64,000 nucleotides of DNA. Source: Hirundichthys speculiger (taxonomy: Eukaryota > Chordata > Actinopteri > Beloniformes > Exocoetidae). A program made the position numbers and the translations under genes. The stretch is taken from positions 439,501-503,500 of the forward strand of contig JAGFBZ010002547.1 in assembly GCA_018398805.1 (NCBI GenBank), in the 5' to 3' direction. Position 1 is the first letter of the stretch. Each line of letters starts with the position of its first letter. This document shows, piece after piece, positions 1-9,765 of this stretch. The notes beneath the pieces are model-generated. The model was not told the DNA's origin. It saw only the letters and a list, made by a program, of their open reading frames with translations, and searched no databases.

Positions 1-375
1 AGCAAACAATATTCGGAACTGACGAACGGAAACAGTGTATCAGCGTTAACTCGGCTTTGTCTCACAAGAGCAAGAGATCAGAGATACGGGGACGCGTATC
101 AGCTAATAGGCGTACAGACAACCGACGGCACAGTAATGCCCGTCGTAGCAGCCAATCAATGGCCTCGATATTCATTGATGGAGCATCCTGTGGAGGCTCT
201 TGTTGCTTCCTGAGACTCATTCTTGATGTGATGTGTTTCACTTTAGCCCCACGCGCTTTGTTTGAATTTTTTCAAATTTTTTTTATTTTTTAAATTTTTT
301 TGAATATTTTTCTTTCGATGAATATTTTTGAAACCTCCGTGATTGCTGAGACCGCGAACTGTGAGGGTTTACTGT
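1..375. mobile_element. Possible right end of a Tigger/pogo-type MITE
   Basis: There is no convincing coding sequence. The last 40 bases (ACCGCGAACTGTGAGGGTTT then ACTGTA) resemble the ends at 31040-31070 and 33060-33090, which also run from a CCGYGAA word into CACTGTA or TACTGTA. That style of end is familiar from Tigger/pogo MITEs. A T-rich stretch lies at 265-320. The left end is outside the window, so the family call is an inference. Confidence 0.3.
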
Positions 376-1166
376 ATGTGCTTATGAATATGCCATAGGA
401 AATTTACATTGGACAGACTGCTCTCCAAAAATCAAATAGCTGCACACCTGAAATCTGGACAGAAGAGGAGATACTGGCCTATGGGCAGGTACCTGTCCAG
501 GAGGGAGCATCACGAGTACGAGAAAGTCCTGGCAAAGCTTCAGTAACAACTGGAGGGTTTAGGGTAGTGGGTGGTCTGACCACCCGCTACCTGCTACCCA
601 TGATCGCAAGATACAGAGTTTTTACGGAAAGCGCAAAAGACACGCCCATTGCCACACCTACAATGTGAGTAAGGGAGTCGGCATAGCTGATAGCGGCTTT
701 AGGGAAGCGGAAGATTGCATTAGTGGTTAGCGGAGGTTCCTAAACTCGCAATTTTAGGGTAGCGGCTACCAGGAGGTGTACGATTGGGGCCTAGATGTAC
801 CAGAGTACTACCAAATGTACCGACAGGACAGGGAGAGCTCTTTATCCTGGTGACGTGCGTGGGATCTGTGTCGTAACGCTCTAGTAGACAGATAATATCC
901 TCATGACTCTCATGGTCAGCAGTGAACAGAGCACTCTTCATTTCGTCTCTCAGGCCATACGGTAATCAGAGCTCTTCACTCACGCTGTTCGACAGGCACT
1001 CTTCCAGTTGTTACTGAAGCTTTGCCAGGACTCTCTCGTACTCCTGATGCTCCCTCCTGGACACGCCCGTAGGCTAGCACCTCCTGTCTAGATTTCAGGT
1101 GTGCAGCTATTTGATTTTTGGAGAGCAGTCTGTAAGTTTCCTATGGCATATTCATAAGCACATACA
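373..1166. repeat. Large inverted repeat (arms 373-551 and 1004-1166)
   Basis: The left arm starts TGTATGTGCTTATGAATATG and ends near CAGTAACAACTGG. The right arm is its reverse complement with scattered mismatches and a few small indels. The arms are about 163-179 bp and the spacer about 450 bp. The spacer holds GTGGGTGGTC/GACCACCCGC palindromic words and a GATCGCAAGATAC segment that recurs at 1207-1221 and, inverted, near 48917-48929, so it is related to the hAT-derived sequence next door. No ORF of substance is seen. It could be a foldback element or two head-to-head copies of one repeat. Confidence 0.6.
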
Positions 1167-1167
1167 G

Positions 1168-1500
1168 GGTAGCGGGTAGCAGGTGGTCAGAGCACCCGCT
1201 ACCCACGATCGCAAGATACCGAATTTGCGTCAAAGCGCAACCCACATGTCAGCGCGTAAAAGAGCACGTCCAAATGGCATAAATGTGCATTCACCTGGTC
1301 ACATGTGGACGTGCACAAACGGCTCTACCTCTCGATTACACATCACCATATTACTTGCATACGTTTTTATTCTCTTTAGGTCCAAGGATGTCTGGTCAGC
1401 AGTTGTGGTGGATGTGGGAATAGTCACGGCCAGACACATCAGTCTGTACAGCTGTGCCATGATCTCATTCAGATGCTGTGGAGGAAACCAAGGAGATCGC
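1168..1500 (-). pseudogene. hAT transposase C-terminal (dimerisation) remnant
   Basis: Read on the minus strand, 1380-1500 is closely similar to the plus-strand segment 48610-48780. Both encode the pattern PQLYRLTCLAVTIPT followed by a DLKRIKTYAS-type stretch, which matches the hATC dimerisation region (usually ...LTIPVSTASCERSFS...LIKTYLR) of hAT transposases. The CERSF-like core is altered, so the copy is decayed. The similarity continues into the flank down to the GATCGCAAGATAC and AGGGTAGCGGGTAG words near 1168-1220, as in the element at 48024-49037. This is therefore the 3' portion of the same hAT family, in reverse orientation. The N-terminal and catalytic parts are absent. Confidence 0.55.
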
Positions 1501-1735
1501 AGAGGCTGCAGTCACCTCCGTCTCTGCCAGAGCTGCCGCCAGCGCTGCTGCAGGTCCTGTGGCTCCTGCCTCCGGTCTGCCGCGGCGGTCTGCCTCGCCA
1601 GCCCCTGGTTCCAGTCCATCGGAGGCCGTCCGCCTGAACTGTCTCCGCTGTCTGCCCGGCACCAAGGCCTTCCGCCTGGATGTTTGGGTCCTCCATCTTG
1701 CCTCGCCTCACACCATGATACTCGGACGATGTTCT
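1501..1735. other. GC-rich unexplained segment between a hAT and a Tc1 remnant
   Basis: About 235 bp, much richer in G and C than the surroundings, joins the hAT C-terminal remnant on its left to the broken Tc1 transposase on its right. On the minus strand it has two overlapping open frames, one Ala/Glu/Arg-rich and one Gly/Arg-rich. On the plus strand it is Ser/Pro/Cys-rich. I recognise no domain. It may be the 5' end of another element, such as a LINE 5' UTR or a gag-like start, inserted in or captured at the junction. Confidence 0.35.
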
Positions 1736-2339
1736 GGTACCATTCTTTATTCATGGCTATGCTTTTAGGCAAGATTGTGAGAGATCCCACTCCCTTGACC
1801 GAAAAGCAACCCCACACATAAGTGGTCTCTGAGTGCTTCACTGTTGGCATGAGACAGGACTGATGGTAGTGCTCACCTCCTCTTCTGCAAACAAGCCTTC
1901 TTCCAGATGCCCCAAACAATCGGAATGGGGATTCATCAGAGAAAATGACTTTACCCCAGTCCTCAGCAGTCCAGTCCCTGTACTTTCTGCAGAATACCAG
2001 TCTGTCCCTAATGTTTTTACTGGAGAGAAGTGGCTTCTTTGCTGCCCTTGACACCAGGCCTTCCTCCAAATGTCTTCGCCTCACTGTGCATGCAGATGCC
2101 CTCACACCTGCCTGCTGCCATTCCTGAGCAAGTTCAGCACTGGTGGTGGTCCGATCCCACCACTGAAACACCTTCAGGAGATGGTCCTGGCACTTGCTGG
2201 ACTTTCTTGGGTGCCCTGGAGCCTGTTTGGCAACAATTGAACATCTCTCCTTGAAGTTCTTCATAATTCGATAGATGGTTGACTGAGGTGCAATCTTACT
2301 TGCTGCTATAAACTTTCCTGCTAGGCCCCTTTTGTGCAA
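1736..2339 (-). pseudogene. Tc1-like transposase, C-terminally truncated
   Basis: Tc1/mariner transposases cut and paste at TA dinucleotides with a DD34E catalytic triad. About 200 codons remain open. They comprise the second helix-turn-helix region (STIYRIMKNF and the TSAELAQEWQQAGV stretch) and the first half of the DDE domain, with the first catalytic Asp in VIFSDESPFRLFG and the glycine-rich WGCFSVKGVG motif. The second Asp and the Glu (usually QHDGAPCH and [11 protein letters not shown]) are lost. Upstream of the first Met at 2339 the frame has a stop codon, so the normal N-terminus is also broken. Intact relatives are about 340 residues long. Confidence 0.8.
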
Positions 2340-2647
2340 TGCAATGCTGGCTGCGCATGTTTATTTGCAGGTAACCATGGCTAAAAGATGAGGAACAATG
2401 GTGTCATGCACCATCTTCCTTTTAAAGTGTCCAGCCACTCAATCATGACAGATTGATCTCCAGCTTTGTCCTCATCTTCACCCACACCTGTGTTAATGTG
2501 TGTGACACCTGTGTGTCATTGTATTCATGCTAGGTCCTTTTGTGGCAGGGCTGAAATGCAGTGGAAATGGGTTTTTGGTAATTAATTTTATTTTCAAGGC
2601 AAAGACAGACTTTGTGTCATTCTCAAAACTTTTGGCCATCACTCTAG
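1736..2647 (-). mobile_element. Truncated Tc1-like DNA transposon
   Basis: The right edge carries a Tc1 terminal sequence. On the minus strand it reads GAGTGATGGCCAAAAGTTTT followed by GAGAATGACAC, next to a TA at 2648-2649. The transposase gene follows inwards. The other terminal inverted repeat and the last third of the gene are missing, cut at about 1735 where the GC-rich segment begins. It cannot move on its own. Confidence 0.75.
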
Positions 2648-2649
2648 TA

Positions 2650-3379
2650 TGAAACTGGTGAATGAGGCAGAGGCAGAGTGGTAGACGCAGAAAAGGAGCC
2701 ATTTGGCAGTGACGGAGGCAAGATGGGGTCACTGACCTCCATAAGCTTCAGGCATTGCTGCAATCACAGTAAGTTGTACTCTATAAAAAAACCAACACTT
2801 TTCTGTTTGAATGTAAAGGAGGCAAAATTGCCTCCTTTACATTCAAATTATAGGCATTCATGACCACCTATGAATGTTATACAAAATTAAACCCCTTTGT
2901 ACCATTTTGTTGTGGAGCTCATAATTTAGCAAATAAGTGGTTTGAATGAATTATGACGCTTTGCCCGTGTGGACATTTGCTGCTATGTCCCCTCAATAAG
3001 TCCAACAGTGCTGTAATTCTCATTAAGGCTGCTGCAGCACAGACATGTGCATTAAATCTGTTCATATTCTCTGCATTTGTCCTCAGGGCTGAGTTCTTGA
3101 GGGTGCCCTGGGCAAGATTTAATTTGGGGGTCTTTCTGATTATAATTTATTTCAGCCATATATAAAGACTACAGTGCCATTTAAGTGGAACTGCCAGGAT
3201 GACCAGAGGGATTCAGGTAGGCTTAATTTGGGTGATGCCAATATCCTGTAAATACCCAAATTCAATATATGAGAAACCAGAAAGAGGAAGAGACCAAATG
3301 TCAAATATAATTAAAAACAGGCTCCAGTTTGATACCAGTTTATTTGTCGGGCTGTTGGTTCAGTGAGTAGATCAACAGA
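2650..3379. other. Non-coding stretch with one strong hairpin
   Basis: No gene or known repeat is recognised apart from the palindrome at 2806-2847. The short open frames have no recognisable motifs. Confidence 0.5.
2806..2847. repeat. Near-perfect palindrome (20-bp arms, 2-nt loop)
   Basis: The arms TTTGAATGTAAAGGAGGCAA (2806-2825) and its exact reverse complement (2828-2847) are separated by AA. It could extrude a cruciform or fold into a tight hairpin RNA. No run of T follows that would suggest a terminator. Confidence 0.85.
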
Positions 3380-3472
3380 AAAAAACTATCACTGCAATTG
3401 TCTGCTGATGAATGTCAGCTATCTGACATCTTTAAATTTCCCTCTGTATTAATAAAGTATTGATCTATCTAT
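3380..3472 (+). mobile_element. LINE 3' tail, severely 5'-truncated
   Basis: The segment TTTCCCTCTGTATTAATAAA, followed by GTATTGATCTATCTAT, resembles the 3' ends of fish Rex1-like LINEs (compare the fuller copy ending at 63975). No coding part remains. The left limit is approximate. Confidence 0.35.
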
Positions 3473-3564
3473 ATTGGAAAATCCACAGCATAATTTGTAA
3501 CACCTAAGACCCAGAACAGTACAAAAAAAATTAAACTAGGAAAGCAAGTCCAAGCATCACTGAT

Positions 3565-4192
3565 TGTCATGTTTCCTGCTTCCAGACTATTCATGTCATG
3601 TTCCTGGTTTTTCCATTTATCATTGCCCTCCATACCCTCAGCTTCCCAATCACTTGATCTGTGTTCTGCCTAATTACCTATATAAGCCTCTCCCTGCCAC
3701 TGCACTACTGCCAGATTATCTGAAGCTAGCAGCTGAAGAGATAAAGAAAGAACCAAGCTCTGAACAACCCTGACCATTCTCTGTCCTCTGAACCCCTGCT
3801 TTGCCTGCTTCTTGCCTGGAAGATTTATTTAATCCCAGATCTGATGGTATGACCCCTGCCTGGCCCTCTGGATTCTCCTCAGCCTGCTGATTTCTATGAC
3901 CTGTATTACCAGCGGAGTCCTCATCACTTGTCTGGACCATGCTTCCTCCCTGGAACATCCCCCATCACATCAGCAATAACCCGACAGGTGGGTCTGACCT
4001 CATCCCGTATAAAACTGTGCAAACCTGCCTAACCCCGGTCACTCACCGGCCTCTCTCTCTGTTTCAGATCTGGAGTCAGTACCTGTGGTCCAGTGTCCAG
4101 AGAAGCAGTTTTCCTTTAAGATAAAGCCAATAAAAGCTTTATTATATGTATTGGTGGCAATATTCGGGTCCTCAATTTACAAACTCATTACA
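3565..4192 (+). mobile_element. Solo LTR (628 bp) with 5-bp target duplication
   Basis: The block starts TGTCATGTTTCCTGC and ends ACTCATTACA, giving the TG...CA termini of an LTR. It is flanked on both sides by CTGAT (3560-3564 and 4193-4197), a 5-bp target-site duplication. Near the right end there is a polyadenylation-type CCAATAAAAGC at about 4126, as in an LTR R region. No second LTR or internal coding region is adjacent, so I call it a solo LTR left by recombination. The retrotransposon family is not determined. Confidence 0.65.
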
Positions 4193-4197
4193 CTGAT

Positions 4198-5309
4198 GCA
4201 ATATTTCTGTTTTCATACTGCACTGCAGTTGTCAGTCATGGGTTGTTCAGTTTAGCCTGCCAGTTGTGGAGACACAAAGACAAACACAAAATATTCATGG
4301 CAACAGTGTTATGTTTACAAGTCCTGCTGTACATGGAAGAGAGCAGTAAAGAGAGCAGTTTGTCAAAGGAGGTTCCCTAGTAGAAAAGGCCTACAGCACT
4401 AATATTTTAAAATTAATTCTAAAGTTAACTGGTAACCAACAAACAGATGATAAAAACAGGAATAATTTGAGTTTGAGTTCTTTCAAATTTGCTGTTGGAA
4501 ACTTGGCGCCTCAAGGTCTAGAGGTCACAGGGATTTCTTTGTCCAGAACATCCATGGACATCATTTCTGATAGTCATCCTATCTATCTAGTTTCTTTTGT
4601 GTAATGCCATCATGGGCGCTAGGCAGAATTCCTATCTCAGTGTTTAGTCTTAGACATTCTATTAAAGCTTACTGTTATTGTAAAATTGTCATTCTGCATC
4701 GACTACTGAGGTGTAAGGTGTGACCCCTTTTGCATGCAAATGGAGAATAAATTTACTGAAAATCCAGCCAGTCTTGTTATTTAAGGTTAAAATGTTGACC
4801 TTGCTCAGAATCCTTCGACCTTTGGAGACTAAAACAGAGACAATAATATTTTCCACAACAAAATTGCATTACAGTTATGAAGAACAAGAATAAATAAAAA
4901 CATGGATAATCATCTCCAATTCAGGCTCTGACACCAGCCCTCCTAATGTAGAAATGTTTCTCATGTGGAGAAGGCATGTTAAGCAGGGCCATGTTTTAAG
5001 TGTTGGATTTAGTTTGTTGCCCCAAACATATTTTTCTCAAACAGGCATTAAAATGCTTTCTTTGCTTGTCTGCAAAACTGATAAAGCCCCGTGCAAAGCT
5101 GCTCTAGAGCTCCTGGGCCTGATTGTGCAAAGAAGAATGTTGCACAGAGTGCAAGAAATAATAGAAAGCAATGCACATCATCCACAGAATAATTTAACAA
5201 GTGTCTGAAATCAGAGACTTCTTCAGGTTTATTGCAGCACAGACCCCTACAGTAGATCCTTCTAACCCACAGCTATAACATACTACAGTCTTTACATTAC
5301 TGACCGGCT
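4198..5309. other. Non-coding, includes a diverged interspersed repeat at 4965-5080
   Basis: No gene is recognised. The part around 4965-5080 (GCAGGGCCATGTTTTAAGTG onwards) resembles 15437-15550 (GCAGGGTGATGTTGTAAGTG onwards), so the two are copies of one unnamed repeat. Confidence 0.45.
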
Positions 5310-5742
5310 GAATTGAATTGAACAGAGGCAGTTTGGTGGTAAGCACTGTTGTTTCAGAGCGAGAGGGTTCCTAGTTTGAGTCACAACAAGGGCCTTTTTG
5401 TGTTGAGTTTTTCATGATCCTCCATGTTGATTGGTGATTCTAAAGTTACCCGTAGGAATAACAATAATTTTCAACCAAATTTGGATGTCGATGGATGTCT
5501 TTGTTTAGACATCTTTTCAACGTCTCTGGAGTGACGACTTTTAACCTTTTACTTTTCAACCAAATCAAAACATTTAGACGGCTGACAAAGTCATCTTTTC
5601 AACGTCTTTTCACCATCTTTTCAACGTAACTTTGCTTGGTGGGGTGTACCCCTGCCTTTCACCCAAAGAGAGCTGGGATAGACTCCGGCAGATTCCTGTG
5701 ATGCTGCACAGGAATGGGCAGGTATAGATAATGATGAATTGT
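5310..5742 (+). mobile_element. tRNA-derived SINE-like repeat, split by another repeat
   Basis: The head AGGCAGTTTGGTGGTAAGCA and the downstream AGTTTGAGTCAC resemble the A and B boxes of a tRNA-like pol III promoter in decayed form. The body word GGTGATTCTAAAGTTACCCG and the tail words AGAGCTGGGATAGACTCCGG and GGGCAGGTATAGATAATGAT are those of a widespread fish SINE-like family, also present at 22236-22390, 18125-18260 and 28500-29985. Between about 5460 and 5643 a different repeat (GACATC...TTTTCAACGTC) interrupts it. Confidence 0.6.
5462..5643. repeat. GACGTC/TTTTCAACGTC-type minisatellite-like repeat
   Basis: Repeated words TTTTCAACCAAAT, ATGTCTTTG and CTTTTCAACGTC end in ACTTTGCTTGGTGGG. 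The same family, in one or the other orientation, is at 19531-19690 and 22391-22662. All three copies share the terminal CCCACCAAGCAAAGTTACGT-type word, so it behaves as a discrete mobile or duplicated unit with internal short repeats. Confidence 0.6.
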
Positions 5743-5999
5743 TAGTTGATTCTAATTCCAATTTTCTTAAAGGCCTGAGCTACTGATTTTTACTGATTCT
5801 GATTTTCCTCTTTAGAACTATAATCTCTGGTCCAGATCTTATCAATCCCCTTGTCTGAAAAACTGCAGCTGACTTCATAGCAAAGCCTCTTATGCATGTG
5901 TTTATTCTTATTTTGTCTAATTTGGAAATCATCTTTAGTATTCTCACTGTTTGATGGTGGGGATCCTTCTATTATGCATAACCGCAGACCAATTTCACT

Positions 6000-6777
6000 A
6001 CTATTTGTCCGATTAAAAGTCTGAGAAAGTCTTATAAACTACTTAAGGATTTTTTTTTTTTAGATTCACGTATAATTTTAAATCCTCATCAATCGGGATA
6101 AGGAAAAAATGTAGCACTTCTACAGCTGTAACAAGGGTAGTAAATGACATTTGTTCTGCCATTGACAGAAGACAACACTTTTCTTCTATATTCGTTGATC
6201 TGTCCAAAGCATTTGACTCCATAGATTATTTTATATTAAAGCAGCATCTCTTAAACATAGGGCTCTCAGAACCAAGCAGCTGGGTTTCCAACTACTTTTC
6301 TGACAGAACTCAAAGGGTGTCAATCTCTACTCAGACATTCAGCCAGTTAATAGAGTGTGTGCCACAAGGCTCTTTTCTTGGCCCACTCCTCTTCATTTTC
6401 TGTAAAAATGATGTGGGTCTTGATGTAATACATTCAAATAGTCATTTTTATTCTGATGACATGATTGTATTATTTTGCACCAACACTTGTTGAAACTGTA
6501 AATCACCTACAATGTGCTTTAAATGTTGTTTTTAATGCATTAAACAGAATTAAAACAATCATTAAAGCAGTCTCTTAACACAAACAAAAATGAAAGTTAT
6601 GTTGTTCTCTAAAAGCAAGAAGCTGCAGAATCTCCCCACAGTGGTTCCCCCTGATGGCTCAATTATTAAGGTTGTAAATTCTTCTAAGTACTTGTGTCAT
6701 AATAGATGACTCTTTAACCTTTAAGCCTCATGTCGACTCTCTGGTTAAAGAAAAAAAAACCTATGCCTTAAACTGTT
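6000..6777 (+). pseudogene. LINE reverse transcriptase fragment, 5' half
   Basis: A degraded non-LTR reverse transcriptase is read in broken frames. Visible are the first catalytic block (FVDLSKAFDSID), a CVPQGSFLGPLLFIF block (normally [13 protein letters not shown]), and the second catalytic block as FYSDDMIVLF, where YADD has become YSDD. A KVVNSSKYL...DDSLTFKPHVDSLV stretch then ends at about 6777. The rest of the protein and the 3' end continue at 14575-15143, so this LINE was split by the elements between. The family looks L2/CR1-like. Several stops and frameshifts make it inactive. Confidence 0.75.
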
Positions 6778-6779
6778 TT

Positions 6780-6921
6780 TATGTTCATTTCATTTTTATT
6801 TTATTGATTCATTCAAGAATATTTTAAAGCATGAAAATGTTAACTCTAGCATGAATCTATGTATCTGAAAATAAATAAATAAATGCATAAATCAGTCACA
6901 CAGACACATGTGCATAACCAT
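6780..6921 (-). mobile_element. Antisense LINE, 3' tail part
   Basis: On the minus strand this is a LINE 3' UTR ending in AATCAATAAAAT and an AAATGAAC tail. It closely matches 50285-50470 (shared word ATGAATCTATGTATCTGAAA), a second copy of the same 3' UTR. The copy continues beyond the BEL element from 14096. It therefore inserted in reverse into the sense LINE and was later split by the BEL/Pao element. Confidence 0.65.
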
Positions 6922-7508
6922 TGTCATGGCACACATTCTGTGGCCTCAAATTCATTTTCTTTGCACCACCTTGTGGCGGTTAGTGGTATTAAACAGGTTA
7001 GACTGTTAAGCATTTTCTGAGTGGTCAGTTCAGATCACATGACTCAAAAGCTGGAAGTAGGCCGGAAAAATGGTGAAAAACCTCCATGCGGTCAGTCTGA
7101 AAGCTCCTCTCCTACTTTTCTTCTCGTTTTTGCCTTGGAGACTCATTGCTTGTAAGTTCCTATTTGTTTTTGTGTTTTGGTGCAAACGTGCATATATATT
7201 ATTTGAAATTCATATGTTTAAGTTAAAAACGAACTACATGAATATTTAATTTGCTAGTTATTAAGGGTAAAAATGCTGATGGTACAAATATAAAGCCAAG
7301 CTAAATGTAGCTTCTTGTCATAGCATGTGCACATAAGCAATGTAAATTCTTTTGTGTATATTTTTGTCACTAAAGCTGTGTAAATTTGTTTATTTCAGTT
7401 TTACATAAAGAATGGAAAGAAGAGAAACTGCATTCGACTTTCTCTAAATCCTGTCTGTTAGCTATCTGTTATTGATATGTAGATGCTACACGTATCAGGG
7501 ACAGAATA
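6922..7508 (+). repeat. BEL/Pao 5' LTR
   Basis: It starts TGTCATGGCACACATTCTGT and ends TCAGGGACAGAATA. A TATATATTATTT word near 7193 could serve as a TATA box. It should carry the promoter of the element, with the gag start about 100 bp downstream. I could not identify the primer-binding site. Confidence 0.9.
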
Positions 7509-7612
7509 GTAAAAAAGCATAACTACAGCGGGCATAACAGGAAAGTAAGCTTCATCTTTAGCATACCTCGCTCATTATCACGCTATATACGCCTGGTTGG
7601 CATAAACAATAC

Positions 7613-8299
7613 ATGATGAATGAGAAAACACTAGAGAGGGAAGATGCAACGGAACAAAGCGAGGCATTTGAGACTAGATCCATAGCTTCAATATTGACAC
7701 GTGGATCACGAATCTCCTCAGCCAGCACAGCTGCTGCCAAGGCCCGAGCCAAGTTGGAAGCAGCCCGAGCCAAGGCTGAATTCATCAAGAAGGAATCAGA
7801 AGTTATGATTGAAAAAGCTAAACTCAAAGTGACAGAGGCTCGTATTGAAGCAACTCTAGCAACTATAAAGCATGATGGAGAAGTTGCCGCAGCCATCGCA
7901 GAGACCAAGGTGTTGGAGGCAGCAGCAGAAAGCGAGCGTGGGGAGAAGAACTCAGATGCAGGTGAGGTCTCTGAACGCATCCGTGACTACATCAAGAGTC
8001 AGTCCCAGCGGAGATCAATTACTCCTGTAGGGGTTGACCCATATCAACCACCCGTAGAAGTAGAACCCATCATCCATGTACTCAGACCCGAAACGCCACC
8101 ACGGCAGCATCGCTCTACAGCTCAAAATTATACAGCTCCTGGTGAAATGCGTAATGATTATGAAACACAGCAACCTCAGAAGTCAACACCAGCGGTTCAT
8201 CACATCTCACCAGCACCTCCATTCACTTTCTCACCTATTACATCACACAGCCAATGCTTAATAGAGACAACAATATGGGTGATGTTGCTAGGTACTTAG
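7613..8299 (+). pseudogene. BEL/Pao Gag, coiled-coil N-terminal part
   Basis: This is the first long frame after the 5' LTR and probably starts at the ATG at 7613. About 210 codons are in register. Residues 30-110 are rich in Ala, Lys and Glu with heptad-like spacing (KARAKLEAARAKAEFIKK), indicating a coiled coil. A Pro/Gln-rich linker follows. Gag forms the retrotransposon particle. Near 8240 the frame is lost and the Gag core continues in another frame from 8254, so the protein is broken here. Confidence 0.75.
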
Positions 8300-9015
8300 C
8301 ACGACGCGAGCTTATTAACTCAGGACTCACTAAGTTCGATGATCGTCCTGAGAACTATTGGGCATGGAAGTCCTCTTACATGAACACCATAAATGGGTTG
8401 CAACTATCAGCCAGCGAGCAGCTTGACCTTCTGTCAAAATGGTTGGGAGAGCAGTCGGTGCGTCATGTGAGGAGGATTCGAGCCGTGCATGTAGGAGATC
8501 CTACTAAAGGCCTGTTAAAGGTGTGGGAGCGCCTAGAAGATTGCCATGGCTCCCCGGAGGTTGTAGAAAAATCTCTCTTTGACAGGATTGACAATTTTCC
8601 AAGGATCAGTAGCAAAGATGCCATCAAACTCCGAGAGCTTGGAGATCTCTTACAGGAAGTAGAGTCTGCTAAATATGAAGGTTTCTTGCCAGGACTCACT
8701 TATCTTGACACCGCACGTGGCATAGCACCCATCATAGACAAGTTACCTTATGGTATTCAAGAGAAATGGATGACTCAAGGTGCCGCGTACAAAGCAGTAC
8801 ATAAAGTTGCCTTTCCTCCATTCTCGTTCTTCTGTGACTTTGTCTGCAGAGAGGCACGGACACGCAACGATCCAAGTTTTGCTCTTTCATTAGGGATAAC
8901 AAAGTTACACAAAAATGGAGCAGCCGGGGAAAAGGCCAGGGAGAAGCTCAGTCTACACCCACAAGACAGAGGTCTTGCCAGAGACTATGAGTCAGACAAG
9001 CAGTTCAGGTGGTAA
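8254..9015 (+). pseudogene. BEL/Pao Gag core
   Basis: An open stretch of about 250 codons includes a FDDRPENYWAWKSSYMNTI motif typical of the Pao Gag core (a family often labelled DUF1759 in pol-containing proteins) and a long helical region. The protein should assemble the capsid. The final 30 or so codons are out of register because a shift near 8920-8960 moves the downstream linker into another frame. The preceding coiled-coil part is also in another frame. Confidence 0.8.
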
Positions 9016-9259
9016 TCTAGAGGATGTTGACAAAAAATGCCCACTTCACAAGAAGCCCCATCCTCTCAGACGCTGCAGAGGGTTTAGGAACAAACCTCTA
9101 GAGGAACGTAAAACTTTCTTAAAAGAGAATGGCATTTGCTTCAGATGCTGTGTGCTACCACCACTCATCTGGCCAGAAACTGCAAGACACCCATCAGATG
9201 CAAGGAATGTGACAGTGACACTCACATTGCAGCCCTTCATCCAGGACCACCCCCATTAA
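8915..9259 (+). pseudogene. BEL/Pao zinc-knuckle region, first part
   Basis: This frame holds CPLHKKPHPLRRCRGF and GICFRC, the first Cys/His zinc-binding cluster characteristic of BEL/Pao Gag-Pol. A TG duplication in the GCTGTGTGCT run near 9150 then throws it out of frame. The second cluster is read in the frame that follows. Confidence 0.8.
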
Positions 9260-9765
9260 CACCAACCGAGCAAGGTGGGGAGGGAGAAGCTGAGGCTGGT
9301 CAACCTGTTATCAGTTCAAAGTGCACAGATGTCTGTGGAAATGGGAGAGGTTCAAGATCCTGCTCCAATATCTGCCTAACTAAGGTGTATGCAGAAGGCC
9401 GCCCAGAGGAGGCAGTGAAGCTCTACATAGTTCTAGATGACCAGAGCAACCGGTCGCTCGCTAGGTCAGAGTTCTTCAACCTGCTGAACATCAAAGGAGA
9501 AAGCTCAGCGTACACACTACGTACCTGCGCAGGTGTGACGGAAACCACAGGGAGAAGGGCTACAGGTTTCATAGTGGAGTCCTTAGATGGAGTGACAAAG
9601 GTGAAACTACCAACTCTGATTGAATGTAACAATATGCCAAATGACAGGAACGAAATACCAACTCCTGAGGCAGCGCAGTTGCATGCTCACCTAAAACCTA
9701 TAGCTCATCGCATCCCTCCCTCCACTGGATCCAGAAGCCCATATTCTTCTTCTCTTGGGCCGTGA
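9136..9765 (+). pseudogene. BEL/Pao second zinc knuckle and aspartic protease
   Basis: The segment begins with HLARNCKTPIRCKECDSDTH, a CCHC-like knuckle. It continues into a retropepsin-like domain of the BEL/Pao type (DUF1758-like) with the catalytic loop VLDDQSNRSLA, followed by a GFIVESLDG strand. The protease would process the polyprotein. The frame is lost near 9718 at a short CTCC tandem duplication, after which the reverse transcriptase frame starts. Confidence 0.8.

Noticed and set aside
1183..1821. Long plus-strand open frame of 212 codons
   Set aside because: It overlaps the minus-strand hAT and Tc1 remnants, which have clear family motifs. The plus frame has no domain and changes character at each element boundary.
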